In this document: piece after piece, positions 6,498-6,624 of the stretch | How positions within the stretch are numbered: position 1 is the first letter of the stretch | How the letters are laid out: every line of letters begins with the position of its first letter | From: Alistipes sp. | GTDB taxonomy: Bacteria > Bacteroidota > Bacteroidia > Bacteroidales > Rikenellaceae | Length of the DNA stretch: 6,624 bases | NCBI GenBank assembly: GCA_019422485.1 | Contig: JAHZDG010000065.1 | Coordinates: 1 to 6,624 of the forward strand | Direction: 5' to 3' | The notes under the pieces: generated by a model | Told to the model about the DNA's origin: nothing | The model's input: only the letters and a program-made list of their open reading frames with translations | The model's database searches: none | Made by a program: the position numbers and the translations under genes

Positions 6498-6540
6498 TGC
6501 CCGCTGAGGAACGATAAAACGTTCGGCGTTCTTTACACAA

Positions 6541-6622
6541 GGGGAGATACCAAAGTGGCCAACTGGGGCAGACTGTAAATCTGCTGACTCTGTCTTCGTA
6601 GGTTCGAATCCTGCTCTCCCCA
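6541..6622 (+). tRNA. tRNA-Tyr (anticodon GTA)
   Basis: All arms of an 82-base class II tRNA can be drawn. The acceptor stem is GGGGAGA (6541-6547) with TCTCCCC (6615-6621), followed by discriminator A (6622). The D arm runs from CCA (6550-6552) to TGG (6564-6566). The anticodon stem GCAGA/TCTGC (6568-6572, 6580-6584) encloses the loop CTGTAAA, with anticodon GTA at 6575-6577. The 13-base variable arm (6585-6597) has a GAC/GTC stem, as expected for bacterial tRNA-Tyr. The T arm has the loop TTCGAAT (6603-6609). The bases after the discriminator are CT, so the CCA end is not encoded, as is common in this phylum. In Bacteroidota this gene is often the first of a tRNA cluster before the elongation factor Tu gene; the window ends too soon to see this. 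Confidence 0.96.
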
Positions 6623-6624
6623 CT

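Noticed and set aside
6541..6624. Missing CCA end considered as a sign of a broken tRNA gene
   Set aside because: All stems and the anticodon loop are intact, and tRNA genes in Bacteroidota commonly lack an encoded CCA, which is added by an enzyme.

Overview
The window looks like a chromosomal segment of a Bacteroidota bacterium, most likely of the order Bacteroidales. The evidence is threefold: a DUF3575 protein followed by lipoproteins with fimbrillin-like domains; Bacteroidota-style promoters (TTTG, about 19-20 bases, TAnnTTTG) with A-rich translation starts that lack clear Shine-Dalgarno sequences; and a tRNA gene without an encoded CCA end. GC content appears moderate, near 50%. An Alistipes-like or related gut genus is possible, but the genus cannot be fixed from this sequence.

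Left part (1-5074, + strand): a four-gene operon with gaps of only 14, 13 and 6 bases. It begins with the 3' part of a gene for a DUF3575 protein, probably an outer-membrane beta-barrel. Three lipoproteins follow, each built on a DUF6562-like (fimbrillin-like) domain. They share a 'W-x-D-Y/C' block, an 'E/K-R-P' block and a final 'V/I-P-I/V' strand. The third lipoprotein (850 residues) is the highlight: its fimbrillin-like domain is followed by two modules of predicted right-handed beta-helix. The set resembles a cell-surface pilus or adhesin locus of the Bacteroidota type V kind, with the long protein as a candidate exposed adhesin. This role is inferred from domain order and context.

Middle (5075-5243): two hairpins in series separate the operon from a convergent operon. 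The first is a GC-rich rho-independent terminator. The second has A and T tracts on both sides and can serve both strands.

Right part (5244-6403, - strand): a small two-helix membrane protein gene overlaps by 4 bases the gene for a short-chain-type L-threonine 3-dehydrogenase, which begins threonine breakdown to glycine. The usual partner enzyme, glycine C-acetyltransferase, is not in the window.

Right end (6404-6624): a compact divergent promoter region with a perfect 12-base palindrome, then a complete tRNA-Tyr gene on the + strand. The transcript probably continues past the window into further tRNA genes.
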